Position numbers and translations under genes: made by a program. The notes under the pieces were generated by a model. The model worked only from the letters and a program-made list of their open reading frames with translations, was not told the DNA's origin and searched no databases. From Clostridium lentum (GTDB lineage: Bacteria > Bacillota > Clostridia > Clostridiales > Clostridiaceae): a stretch of DNA of 64,000 nucleotides. The stretch lies in assembly GCF_014287815.1 (NCBI RefSeq), contig NZ_JACOOQ010000015.1, forward strand, positions 16,716 to 80,715. Reading direction: 5' to 3'. Below, piece after piece: positions 49,011 through 57,978 of this stretch (positions within the stretch are counted from its first letter, which is position 1; every line of letters starts with the position of its first letter).

Positions 49011-51230
49011 ATGAATAAAATGTGTAAATTTGCTATAGAAGATATAAAGGATAAAGATGGCGTATATAATGAAGCAAAGTTAGTTGAGAGTTGTAATAAC
49101 ATAATAAGACCAGGTATGACTGAGGAAGAAATATTATCATCTATTATGCAAAGTGCCTTAGAGTTAACAACAGAAAGTGAACCAAGATGGCAATATGCAG
49201 CTTCAAAAATATATATTTATAAATTGTATAAAGAAGTAAATAATAACAGAGGGTTAAAAAAGCAAGAACCATATAGCAATTTTTATGATTTTATTAAAGA
49301 AATGACAACAAGAAATTTATATGGAAAATATATTTTAGAAAATTATTCACAAGAAGAGGTAGAGGAATTAGAAAAATATATAAAGCCAGAAAGAGATTAT
49401 TTATTTACATATAGTGGTATTGATTTATTAACTAAAAGATATTTAATACATGATTATAATAAAAAGACATTAGAATTACCGCAGCAAATGTTTATGGGAA
49501 TAGCTATGCACTTAGCAATTCCAGAAGTAAAAGGTAAGAAAATAGAATGGGCTAAGAGATTTTATGATGTTTTAAGTTCATTAAAAGCTACAATGGCAAC
49601 ACCGACTATGTCAAATGCTAGAAAGCCATTTTATCAGTTAAGCTCATGTTTCATTGATACTGTTGATGATAGTTTAAATGGAATATATAAATCTTTAGAT
49701 AACTTTGCTAATGTTTCTAAATTTGGCGGAGGTATGGGGATATACATAGGTAAGGTTAGAGCTTTAGAGTCAAGTATAAGAGGTTTTAAAGGAGCTGCTG
49801 GAGGAGTAATTCCATGGGTTAAATTATTTAATGATACAGCAATAGCAGTTGACCAGCTGGGAGTTAGAAATGGATCTGTAGCAGTATGGCTTGATGCATG
49901 GCATAAAGATATTCCTGAGTTTCTTCAAATAAGAACGAATAATGGAGATGATAGAAAGAAAGCACATGATGTTTTCCCTGGGTTATGTTATCCAGATTTA
50001 TTTTGGCGTTTAGCAGAACAAGATATTGATGCAAATTGGTATATGATGTGTCCTCATGAGATTAAAGTTGCTAAGGGATATTCACTAGAAGATTATTATG
50101 GTGCAGAATGGGAAGAAAAGTACTATGAATGTGTTCATGATGATAGAATATCTAAGCGTGTTATGAGTGTAAAAGATATAGTAAGGCTTATTATAAAAAG
50201 TGCAGCAGAAACAGGAACACCATTTGCATTTTATAGAGATACTGTCAATAAGATGAACCCAAATAAGCATAAAGGGATAATATATTCTTCTAATCTTTGT
50301 ACAGAAATAATGCAAAATATGAGTGCAATGGAAATACAACAAAAAGAAATTTTTGATAAGAACGGCGATAAAATAGTAATTGAAAAAACAAAAGCAGGAG
50401 ATTTTGTTGTATGTAATCTTTCATCAATAGTATTAGGTAATGTTGATGTAAATGATGAAAAGGAAATTGAATATGTTGTTGAAACACAAATAAGAGCCAT
50501 GGATAATGTAATTGACTTAAATTATTATGCAATTCCATTTGCTGAAATAACTAATAAAAAATATAGAGCAATAGGTCTTGGAACCAGTGGATATCATCAT
50601 ATGCTTGCTAATAATAAAATTCATTGGGCAGAAGAAAAACATTTAGAATTTGCTGATAAAGTATATGAAAATATTAATTATTATGCAGTAAAAGCAAGTA
50701 TGAAGATAGCTAAAGAAAAAGGTTCATATGAATGCTTTGAAGGATCAGATTGGCAAAATGGAGATTATTTCAAATTAAGAGGCTATTCTAGTGATAGATG
50801 GAATGAATTAAAGCAAGAAGTAAATAAAACAGGGTTAAGAAATGGATATTTATTAGCAGTAGCACCAAATGGTTCAACAGCTACTATAGCAGGTACATCA
50901 GAAGGTATAGATCCAGTTATGGCAAGATTTTGGTTAGAAGAGAAAAAAGGAAGCATAGTGCCAAAGACAGCACCTAATTTAAGCTGGGAAAATTTCTGGT
51001 TCTATAATTCAGCATATAATGTAGATCAAAGCTTTAGTGTTAAAGTTAATGGTGTACGTCAAAGACATATAGACCAAGGACAATCTTTTAACTTATATAT
51101 AACGACAGATTTTACAATGAGACAAATAATGAACCTATACATAGATGCATGTAAGTGTGGAGTAAAATCAATATACTATGTAAGGTCAAAATCACTAACA
51201 GTAGAAGAGTGTGAGAGCTGTTCAGCATAA
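49011..51230 (+). CDS. nrdA: Ribonucleoside-diphosphate reductase, class I alpha subunit
   Basis: Catalytic subunit that reduces ribonucleotides for DNA synthesis. The 739 residues contain LSSCFIDTVDDSLNGIYKSL (active-site Cys), FGGGMGIYIGKVRALESSIRG, SSNLCTEIMQN (Asn, Cys, Glu of the radical site), VVCNLSSIVLGN (second redox Cys), and APNGSTATIAGTSEGIDP. It ends in CESC, the C-terminal cysteine pair used in re-reduction. The N-terminus lacks the opening part of an ATP-cone; a stop lies directly before the ATG, so it is not simply misannotated. nrdB follows after 33 bases. Confidence 0.94.
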   Translation: MNKMCKFAIEDIKDKDGVYNEAKLVESCNNIIRPGMTEEEILSSIMQSALELTTESEPRWQYAASKIYIYKLYKEVNNNRGLKKQEPYSNFYDFIKEMTTRNLYGKYILENYSQEEVEELEKYIKPERDYLFTYSGIDLLTKRYLIHDYNKKTLELPQQMFMGIAMHLAIPEVKGKKIEWAKRFYDVLSSLKATMATPTMSNARKPFYQLSSCFIDTVDDSLNGIYKSLDNFANVSKFGGGMGIYIGKVRALESSIRGFKGAAGGVIPWVKLFNDTAIAVDQLGVRNGSVAVWLDAWHKDIPEFLQIRTNNGDDRKKAHDVFPGLCYPDLFWRLAEQDIDANWYMMCPHEIKVAKGYSLEDYYGAEWEEKYYECVHDDRISKRVMSVKDIVRLIIKSAAETGTPFAFYRDTVNKMNPNKHKGIIYSSNLCTEIMQNMSAMEIQQKEIFDKNGDKIVIEKTKAGDFVVCNLSSIVLGNVDVNDEKEIEYVVETQIRAMDNVIDLNYYAIPFAEITNKKYRAIGLGTSGYHHMLANNKIHWAEEKHLEFADKVYENINYYAVKASMKIAKEKGSYECFEGSDWQNGDYFKLRGYSSDRWNELKQEVNKTGLRNGYLLAVAPNGSTATIAGTSEGIDPVMARFWLEEKKGSIVPKTAPNLSWENFWFYNSAYNVDQSFSVKVNGVRQRHIDQGQSFNLYITTDFTMRQIMNLYIDACKCGVKSIYYVRSKSLTVEECESCSA

Positions 51231-51263
51231 TAAAAAATATAAAAACATTTGGGAGTAACTAAT

Positions 51264-52298
51264 ATGGATGTAAAAAAGAGATCTTTATTTAATGAAAATG
51301 GAGATGTGGAAGTCAGTAAAAAAAGAATGATTAATGGTAATACCACTAATTTAAATGATTTTAATAATATGAAATATGGATGGGTTTCAGAGTGGTATAG
51401 ACAGGCAATGAATAATTTCTGGATACCAGAAGAAATTAATTTATCACAAGATTTAAAAGATTATAACAATTTAAAAGAAGCAGAGAAAGTTGCATACGAT
51501 AAAATACTATCATTTTTAATATTTTTAGATTCAATACAGACAGCTAATTTAGGAAATATAAATAATTATATTACAGCCAGTGAAATTAACTTATGTCTTA
51601 CAATCCAAGCTTTCCAAGAAGCTGTACACTCTCAAAGCTATAGCTATATGCTGGACACTATATGTTCTCCAGAAAAGAGAAATGAGATATTATATCAATG
51701 GAAAGATGATGAAATATTGCTGGAAAGAAATAAATTTATAGGGGCTCAATATAATAACTTTTTAGAAGAGCCTACTATAGAAAACTTAGTAAAGACAGTA
51801 ATGGCTAATTACATTTTAGAAGGTATATATTTCTATTCTGGATTTATGTTCTTCTATAATTTAGAGAGAAATGGAAAGATGCCAGGTTCAGCTCAGGAAA
51901 TAAGATATATAAATAGAGATGAAAACACTCACCTTTGGTTATTTAGAAGTATAATTAGAGAGCTTATAAAGGAAGAGCCAGAAGTATTTACAGAAGAATT
52001 AAGAGAAGAATTAAGATGCATGATGAAAATAGGTGTTGAAAATGAAATTAATTGGGGTAAATATGTAATTGGTGATAAAATTCAAGGAATAAATAGTAAT
52101 TTAATTGAAAGTTATATAAAATATTTAGGTAATAGAAGATTAAAAGAAATTGGATTTGAAGTAATTTTTGAAGGTTATGATGAAAATCCAGCTAAATGGG
52201 TAGATACTTTAGCAGATGCAAATTCAGTAAAAACTGACTTTTTTGAAGCAAAATCAACAGCATATGCAAAAGCTAGTGTGTTAATTGATGATTTATAA
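51264..52298 (+). CDS. nrdB: Ribonucleoside-diphosphate reductase, class I beta subunit
   Basis: Holds the metal centre and tyrosyl radical. The 344 residues show LDSIQTANL (first Asp ligand), EAVHSQSYSYML with Glu, His and the radical Tyr in the E..H...Y spacing of NrdB, then ANYILEGIYFYSGFMFFY and RDENTHLWLF with the second Glu/His group. A radical tyrosine is therefore present, unlike class Ic. The ATG at 51264 lies eight bases after GGGAG; the TTG at 51249 lies before it. Whether the metal is iron or manganese cannot be told. Confidence 0.93.
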   Translation: MDVKKRSLFNENGDVEVSKKRMINGNTTNLNDFNNMKYGWVSEWYRQAMNNFWIPEEINLSQDLKDYNNLKEAEKVAYDKILSFLIFLDSIQTANLGNINNYITASEINLCLTIQAFQEAVHSQSYSYMLDTICSPEKRNEILYQWKDDEILLERNKFIGAQYNNFLEEPTIENLVKTVMANYILEGIYFYSGFMFFYNLERNGKMPGSAQEIRYINRDENTHLWLFRSIIRELIKEEPEVFTEELREELRCMMKIGVENEINWGKYVIGDKIQGINSNLIESYIKYLGNRRLKEIGFEVIFEGYDENPAKWVDTLADANSVKTDFFEAKSTAYAKASVLIDDL

Positions 52299-52409
52299 AA
52301 TTAACATTTACAGTATAAATTTGAAAATATTATAAAAAATGTTATAAAATATGATAGTTATTAAAAAAATATAAAGTATTTTGAGAAAATATTAAAAATT
52401 AAAGAAATT

Positions 52410-52440
52410 TTGATAATATTTAAAGAATATATGTTATAAT
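52410..52440 (+). promoter_or_regulatory. Promoter of ptsI
   Basis: TATAAT at 52435-52440 with TGT before it (extended -10) and TTGATA at 52410-52415 with a 19-base gap. Downstream the leader has AATTACAATGTT and AATTACATTGTT as an imperfect direct repeat that can also pair (CAATGT/ACATTG, 52480-52500). Confidence 0.6.
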
Positions 52441-52524
52441 TAAAAAACAATCATAATATTTTAATTAACTATGGAATTACAATGTTAAACAATTACATTG
52501 TTATGATGCAGGGAGGAAATTGCA

Positions 52525-54144
52525 ATGAAAAATGGTATTGCTGCTTCAAAAGGATATGCAATAGGTAAAGTATTTATTCAACAACATGAAGAAATAGTTA
52601 TAACAGATGAAAAAGTAACAGATGTTGCTGCTGCTAAGGCAGAATTAAGCAAAGCTTTAGAAGATTCAAGAATTCAATTAGAAGCTATTAAAGCTAAAAC
52701 TTTAGAAGAAATAGGTGAGCACGAAGCTCAGGTTTTCGTAGCACACTTAGAATTATTAGATGATCCAGGATTTGCTGGAGAAATGGAAAACACTATAGAA
52801 AATGAAAGTATAAATCCAATGAAAGCAGTTCAAATGGTAACAGATACTTTCGTTATGATATTTGAATCAATGGAAGATGCATATATGAGAGAAAGAGCTG
52901 CTGATGTTAAAGACGTTTCTAAGAGAATAATCTCTAACTTAGCAGGAAAAGGTGGAAGTGATTTTGCTATAACTGAAAAGAATACAGTTGTAGTTGCTCA
53001 TGATTTAACTCCATCAGATACAGCTCAATTAGATAGATCATTAGTTGTTGGTTTCTTAACTAACATTGGGGGAAGAACTTCTCACTCAGCTATCATGGCT
53101 AGAACATTAGAAATACCAGCAGTAGTTGGTTTAGGAGATATAACTACTTCAGTTAAAAATGGAGACTTAGTTATAGTTGATGGTATTGAAGGTATTGCTA
53201 TAATCAATCCTTCAGAAGAAGTAGTAGCAGAATATAGAGCTAAGCAAGAAGCTTTCAAAGCAGAACAAGAAGAATTAAAGAAACTTATCGAAGTTAAAAC
53301 AGTTACTAAATCAGGTAAAAGAGTAGAGGTTTGTGGAAATATAGGAAAGCCAGAAGATATAGACCAAGTTTTAGCTAATGGTGGAGATGGTGTAGGTTTA
53401 TTCAGAACAGAATTCTTATATATGGATAGAGATTCAGCTCCAACTGAAGAAGAACAATTCGCAGCATATAAGACTGTATTAGAAAAAGCTAACGGAAAAC
53501 AAGTTGTTATAAGAACATTAGATATCGGTGGAGATAAGGTATTACCTTACTTACCATTACCAGAAGAAATGAACCCATTCTTAGGATATAGAGCTATAAG
53601 ATTATGTTTAGATAGAAAAGACATATTCAAAGTTCAAATAAGAGCTTTACTTAGAGCTTCAGTATATGGTAAATTAGCAGTTATGTTCCCAATGATTTCA
53701 GGATTAGAAGAATTCCAAGCTGCTAAAGAATTCGTAGAAGAGTGTAGAGCAGAATTACATGCTGAAGGAGTAGCTACTTCAGATTCAATTCAATGGGGTA
53801 TAATGGTTGAAATACCTGCAGCTGCAGTAATGGCTGATGAATTAGCTAAGCATGTTGACTTCTTCTCAATAGGAACAAACGACTTAATTCAATATACATT
53901 AGCTGCTGATAGAATGAGTGAAAAAGTTTCATATCTTTACAATCCAATGCACCCAGCTGTATTAAGATTAATAAAGATGACTATTGATGGAGCTCATAAG
54001 CATGGTAAATGGGTTGGAATGTGTGGAGAAATGGCAGGAGATGAAGCTGCTATCCCAACACTTGTTGAATATGGACTAGATGAGTTCTCAATGAGTGCTA
54101 CTTCAATCTTAAATGCTAAGAAGATAATCTTAGAACAAGAATAA
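52525..54144 (+). CDS. ptsI: Phosphoenolpyruvate-protein phosphotransferase (PTS enzyme I)
   Basis: First enzyme of the sugar phosphotransferase system; passes phosphate from PEP to HPr. The 539 residues have the HPr-binding N-terminal domain, the phosphorylated His187 in GGRTSHSAIMAR, the linker, and the PEP-binding barrel with FRTEFLYMDRD, TLDIGGDKVLPYL, FFSIGTNDLIQYTLAADR and WVGMCGEMAGD (active Cys). The ATG follows AGGGAGGAAATTGCA. ptsH is not adjacent, unlike in Bacillus. Confidence 0.96.
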   Translation: MKNGIAASKGYAIGKVFIQQHEEIVITDEKVTDVAAAKAELSKALEDSRIQLEAIKAKTLEEIGEHEAQVFVAHLELLDDPGFAGEMENTIENESINPMKAVQMVTDTFVMIFESMEDAYMRERAADVKDVSKRIISNLAGKGGSDFAITEKNTVVVAHDLTPSDTAQLDRSLVVGFLTNIGGRTSHSAIMARTLEIPAVVGLGDITTSVKNGDLVIVDGIEGIAIINPSEEVVAEYRAKQEAFKAEQEELKKLIEVKTVTKSGKRVEVCGNIGKPEDIDQVLANGGDGVGLFRTEFLYMDRDSAPTEEEQFAAYKTVLEKANGKQVVIRTLDIGGDKVLPYLPLPEEMNPFLGYRAIRLCLDRKDIFKVQIRALLRASVYGKLAVMFPMISGLEEFQAAKEFVEECRAELHAEGVATSDSIQWGIMVEIPAAAVMADELAKHVDFFSIGTNDLIQYTLAADRMSEKVSYLYNPMHPAVLRLIKMTIDGAHKHGKWVGMCGEMAGDEAAIPTLVEYGLDEFSMSATSILNAKKIILEQE

Positions 54145-54147
54145 TAT

Positions 54148-54193
54148 AAAAAATAAGAGGTAAAGGTATTAAGTACTTTACCTCTTATTTTTT
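54148..54193 (+). terminator. Terminator of ptsI
   Basis: An 18-bp perfect stem (A-run, TAAGAGG, TAAAG at 54148-54165; CTTTA, CCTCTTA, T-run at 54176-54193) around a 10-base loop, directly after the stop. Confidence 0.94.
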
Positions 54194-54306
54194 ATCTGAA
54201 AAGTATTCAAAGGTTAATGGCAGTGGTATTTATATGAAAAAGTTAATGGAATAAGGAGATAGTAAGCTGTCCAACGAGTTATAATAGAAGAAAAGAAAAA
54301 TAATGA

Positions 54307-54405
54307 GAAGATGGAGACGTAAAATACTGGCATGATAAAAATGATGCAAATTATGTTCCTAAAAGAAGTCTTTCAGATTTAATTATAGAAGGCAAAATTA
54401 AATAA
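54307..54405 (+). pseudogene. Relic of an unidentified gene (C-terminal fragment)
   Basis: After an in-frame TGA the frame reads about 32 codons with normal amino-acid use, including KYWHDKNDANYVPKRSLSDL and a basic end, to a TAA at 54403-54405. No start or ribosome-binding site serves it. It lies in 320 bases without an intact gene between the ptsI terminator and the chromate transporter genes. I do not recognise the family; the reading as a decayed gene is inference. Confidence 0.35.
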
Positions 54406-54512
54406 TATTATTAAATGGACTGTTTTTATCTAATTGATAAGAAACAGTTTATTTTATTTAATAAGTATTTGAGCAGTAGTATTAAGGTATAATAAACATA
54501 GGTGGTGATTTT

Positions 54513-55046
54513 ATGAAAATTATTTTTGAAATTTTTCTATCTATATTTAAAATAGGAGCATTTACTTTTGGTGGAGGATATGCAATGATTCCATTAATTG
54601 AACAAGAGGTGGTTAATAATAAGAAATGGCTTAATAAAGATGAATTTATGGATGTATTAGTGGTAGCACAAAGTCTTCCAGGGGCAATGGCAATTAATGC
54701 ATCTATTTTTTTAGGATATAGGATAGCTGGAATTTTAGGTGCTATATCAGCTTTAATTGCAGTAATATTACCATCTTTTATAATAATTATATTAATAGCT
54801 GCTTTTTTTATGCAATTTAGAAATAATTACTATGTTAATGCTGCTTTTATGGGCATAACAGCAGCAGTGCCAATGCTTGTATTAGTAGGAGCTATAAGTT
54901 TAGCTAAAGGAATACCTAAAAATTTAAGAAGCCTTATAACTATACTTATTTCATTAATTGCATTGATATTTTTTCATATTAACCCTGTGGTAGTAATAAT
55001 AGTATCTGGAGTTTATGGAGCGATATTTTTAAGAGGGAAGGTATAG
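54513..55046 (+). CDS. Chromate transporter family protein, first half-size subunit
   Basis: CHR-family membrane protein of 177 residues, equal to one half of long ChrA. Key parts are FKIGAFTFGGGYAMIPLIEQEVV, AQSLPGAMAINASIFLGYRIAG and five to six hydrophobic helices. The ATG follows AGGTGGTGATTTT. A second half-size gene follows after three bases, so the pair is expected to form one functional unit. The real substrate (chromate, sulfate or another anion) is not shown by the sequence. Confidence 0.88.
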   Translation: MKIIFEIFLSIFKIGAFTFGGGYAMIPLIEQEVVNNKKWLNKDEFMDVLVVAQSLPGAMAINASIFLGYRIAGILGAISALIAVILPSFIIIILIAAFFMQFRNNYYVNAAFMGITAAVPMLVLVGAISLAKGIPKNLRSLITILISLIALIFFHINPVVVIIVSGVYGAIFLRGKV

Positions 55047-55049
55047 GAG

Positions 55050-55574
55050 ATGAAACTATTAGTAAAATTATATTTAGCCTTTTTAAAGATAGGTACTTTT
55101 AGTTTTGGCGGTGGATATGCAATGCTTCCTTTTATTCAAAAGGAAATAGTAGAAAAAAATAATTGGATAAGTAGTACAGAATTTACTGATATAATTGGTA
55201 TTTCACAAATGACACCAGGACCTGTGGCAATAAATTCTGCAACTTTTGTTGGATATAAAATAAGTGGAGTAATAGGCAGTATAGTTGCTACATTAGGAGT
55301 AATAACTACTTCATTTATTTTAGTAGTAATAATAAATAGGATATTAGATAAATTCAAAGAATTTAAAATGGTTCAATCTGCATTATTAGGTATGAAACCA
55401 GCACTTATAGCATTGATAATATATGCTTTTTGGGATTTAGCTATAGATGCATATAAAGATTGGAAAAGTATTTTTATTACTGTGATAATTGCAGTAGTAT
55501 TGTGGTCAAAAAAAGTACATCCTATATTAGTAATTGTAATTGCTGCAATACTTGGTTTAGTATTTTATGTATAA
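55050..55574 (+). CDS. Chromate transporter family protein, second half-size subunit
   Basis: A 174-residue CHR protein related to its upstream neighbour: FLKIGTFSFGGGYAMLPFIQKEIV, SQMTPGPVAINSATFVGYKISG and hydrophobic helices. The start is three bases after the preceding stop, with AGGTATAGGAG as ribosome-binding site inside the previous gene. The paired short form with opposite membrane orientation is known for this family in Firmicutes. Confidence 0.88.
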   Translation: MKLLVKLYLAFLKIGTFSFGGGYAMLPFIQKEIVEKNNWISSTEFTDIIGISQMTPGPVAINSATFVGYKISGVIGSIVATLGVITTSFILVVIINRILDKFKEFKMVQSALLGMKPALIALIIYAFWDLAIDAYKDWKSIFITVIIAVVLWSKKVHPILVIVIAAILGLVFYV

Positions 55575-55617
55575 TAACGATATTATAATAGTAAATTTTA
55601 AATAATGGAGACAATGA

Positions 55618-56739
55618 ATGGGAAATAAACTTAACAAAATATATGAAAAGTCTATGGATAATTATAATAAAGGTTATATTGAAAAGGCTTTAGAAGAATG
55701 TGAAAAGGGTATATCTTTAAATTTAAAAGATGTGAGACTATTAAATTTAAAGGGAATGCTATTATATATAAAAGGAGATTTAAAGGGAGCAATTGCTGTA
55801 TGGAAAATAAATAAAGATTATAATAATGATGAAATATCAAAAATTTATATTAGAGATGCAAAAAAAGATGAAGAAAATATTAAATTATACTCTTTAGCAG
55901 AACATGATATCAAAGAGTTGAAGATTGATAATGCCATAGAAAAATTAGAGAAGTGTAGGGTGAGTGATTTTAATAGCATAAATGTTAATAATGCTTTATC
56001 CATATGTTATTTAAAAAAAGGCAATTATTTAAAAGCAATGGAGTTTAATGAAGCCTCACTAATTATAAATAAAGAGGGAAGGACAGCTCTTGAAATAAGA
56101 AATCAAATTAATGGATATTTACAAGATCCAGTAGATGAATTTAAAAATTCAATAAAGAAAAAAGCTTTAATAATATTATTGATACTATTAGGTGTAATAG
56201 CTATATTTATATTTTTAAATATTAATAAAAAAGATGAAGGCTTATCAAATAATACTGAAAATATAGTAGCAAATGAAGAAATTATAAATAAAGAAATCAT
56301 AAATGAAGAAGTTAATAATGAAGAAGTTAATAATGAAGAAAAAAATACTCAAGTTAATAAACTTAATTCGGAAGAAGAAATTAAAAAAGCATATGAAGAA
56401 TCAATAGGGTTATTTGATGAAAAAAAATATGATGAATCAATAGAAAAGTTACAAAGTGCATATAATAGTGATGTAGATACTTATTATCGTAAACACGTAT
56501 TATTTTTATTAGCATCATGTTATTATGAAAAAAATCAAATTAATGAAGCTATACAATATTATGAAGAATATATTGATAAATATGATGAAACATATATAGA
56601 GGAGATATATTATAAATTAGCTTTAGCGTATGAAAACATAGATTTAAATAAAAGTAAAGAATATGCAAATTATATAAAAAATAAATTTAGTAATTCCATA
56701 TATAACAATAGCAAAATATCTCAAATAATATATAAATAA
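55618..56739 (+). CDS. TPR-repeat membrane protein, function unknown
   Basis: A 373-residue protein with two TPR regions separated by one membrane segment (about 182-202, KALIILLILLGVIAIFIFL). The N-terminal part (1-165) has repeats such as GYIEKALEECEKGISLNLKD and KGNYLKAMEFNEASL. After the membrane come tandem short repeats of Asn and Glu (about 220-241, with EEVNN twice), then a second TPR set (FDEKKYDESIEKLQSAYNS, EKNQINEAIQYYEEYIDKY). With a cytosolic N-terminus, the second set should be outside. The GGAG upstream gives a fair ribosome-binding site. No catalytic motif is seen; a scaffold role is inference. Confidence 0.7.
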   Translation: MGNKLNKIYEKSMDNYNKGYIEKALEECEKGISLNLKDVRLLNLKGMLLYIKGDLKGAIAVWKINKDYNNDEISKIYIRDAKKDEENIKLYSLAEHDIKELKIDNAIEKLEKCRVSDFNSINVNNALSICYLKKGNYLKAMEFNEASLIINKEGRTALEIRNQINGYLQDPVDEFKNSIKKKALIILLILLGVIAIFIFLNINKKDEGLSNNTENIVANEEIINKEIINEEVNNEEVNNEEKNTQVNKLNSEEEIKKAYEESIGLFDEKKYDESIEKLQSAYNSDVDTYYRKHVLFLLASCYYEKNQINEAIQYYEEYIDKYDETYIEEIYYKLALAYENIDLNKSKEYANYIKNKFSNSIYNNSKISQIIYK

Positions 56740-56754
56740 AGGAGGAGAATAACA

Positions 56755-57924
56755 ATAATTACTGTAATTGAAGATATTAAAGTCTATAACCCAAAGTATT
56801 TGGGTATTAAGACAATAGTCTTAGTTGGAAACAAGATAGAAGGGATATACGATAAATTAAAAATACCAGAAGATTTTATAGAAATTAAAAGAATAAATGG
56901 TGTTGGAAAGATATGTTTACCAGGATTTATAGATTCACATGTTCATATTATTGGTGGAGGTGGTGAAGGCGGATTTAGAACTCGTACTAAAGAAATAGAT
57001 ATAAAAGAACTTATAGAAGCTGGAATAACTTCAGTAGTAGGATGTTTAGGTACTGATTCTGTATGTAGAAATATGGAAACACTTTTAGCAAAAGCAAATG
57101 CATTGGAGGAAGATGGTATAACAGTATATTGTTATACAGGTTCATATGATATACCAATAAAGACAGTAACAGATAGTATAAAGAAAGATGTAATGCTAAT
57201 TGAAAAAATAATAGGTGTAGGAGAAGTAGCATTATCGGATCATAGAAGTACTCAGCCTACTTATGATGAATTTCTTAGAGTTGTGGCAGAAACAAGAGTA
57301 GCTGGATTATTATCAGGAAAAGCAGGCGTAATTAATGTACATTTAGGTGATGGTAAAATGGGTCTAGAATATATTGTTAAAATGATAGAAGAAACAGAAA
57401 TACCAAGTACGCAAATATTACCAACTCACCTTAATAGAAATAAAGATTTGTTAGATGAAGGTTTAAGATATGCTAAAAAAGGTGGATATATAGATTTAAC
57501 AACAAGTTCAGACCCTAAGCATTTAGAACCAGGGGAAATGAGAGCATCAGAAGCATTAGAATACTTATTAAATAAAGGTGTTAAAATTGATAATATAACA
57601 TTTTCATCTGATGGTAATGGAAGTATGCCTGTTTTTGATAAAGGTAAGTTATTAGGTTTAGGGATATGTAGTGTAACAAGTTTATATGGAGAAGTTAAAG
57701 AGGCTGTTAAGAATTATAATATTCCAATGGAAACTGCTATTAAAGTAATAACTTCAAATGTATCAAGGATATTAAAATTAGAAAATAAGGGTACTATAGA
57801 AATGGGAAAGGATGCGGATTTAGTTATTGTTGATGATGAAAATTTAGAAATAAATATTGTAATAGCTAATGGAAATATTGTTGTTGAAAATGGAAAAGCT
57901 ATTATAGAGAGCATATTCGTTTAA
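56755..57924 (+). CDS. iadA: Beta-aspartyl dipeptidase (isoaspartyl dipeptidase), non-standard start
   Basis: Zinc amidohydrolase that cleaves isoaspartyl dipeptides from damaged proteins. Motifs are FIDSHVHIIGGGGEGGF (two metal His), GVGEVALSDHRS, VHLGDGKMG (His), LPTHLNRN (His) and FSSDGNGSMP (Asp). The family N-terminus is encoded from about 56755 (ITVIEDIKVYNPKYLG), but the codon there is ATA, followed by ATT; a strong AAAGGAGG ends nine bases before it. The first standard start is TTG at 56800, without any ribosome-binding site and past the first strand. So the gene either uses a rare start, is a start-codon mutant, or has a sequence error. Confidence 0.82.
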   Translation: MITVIEDIKVYNPKYLGIKTIVLVGNKIEGIYDKLKIPEDFIEIKRINGVGKICLPGFIDSHVHIIGGGGEGGFRTRTKEIDIKELIEAGITSVVGCLGTDSVCRNMETLLAKANALEEDGITVYCYTGSYDIPIKTVTDSIKKDVMLIEKIIGVGEVALSDHRSTQPTYDEFLRVVAETRVAGLLSGKAGVINVHLGDGKMGLEYIVKMIEETEIPSTQILPTHLNRNKDLLDEGLRYAKKGGYIDLTTSSDPKHLEPGEMRASEALEYLLNKGVKIDNITFSSDGNGSMPVFDKGKLLGLGICSVTSLYGEVKEAVKNYNIPMETAIKVITSNVSRILKLENKGTIEMGKDADLVIVDDENLEINIVIANGNIVVENGKAIIESIFV

Positions 57925-57934
57925 TGTTTAATAT

Positions 57935-57978
57935 AAAAATAAGGGGCTATATCTAATAAGACATAGCTCCTTATTTTT
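57935..57978 (+). terminator. Bidirectional terminator between iadA and the SleB-like gene
   Basis: A-run plus TAAGGGGCTAT (57935-57950) pairs with ATAGCTCCTTA plus T-run (57963-57978), one G-T pair. It lies between convergent genes and covers the end of the minus-strand gene. Confidence 0.92.

Noticed and set aside
56280..56345. CRISPR-like short repeats in the TPR protein gene
   Set aside because: The repeats are in frame, code for Asn/Glu units, have no spacers of constant length and lie within a coding region.
56800..56802. TTG as the natural start of iadA
   Set aside because: No ribosome-binding site nearby, and it removes the first strand that family members share.
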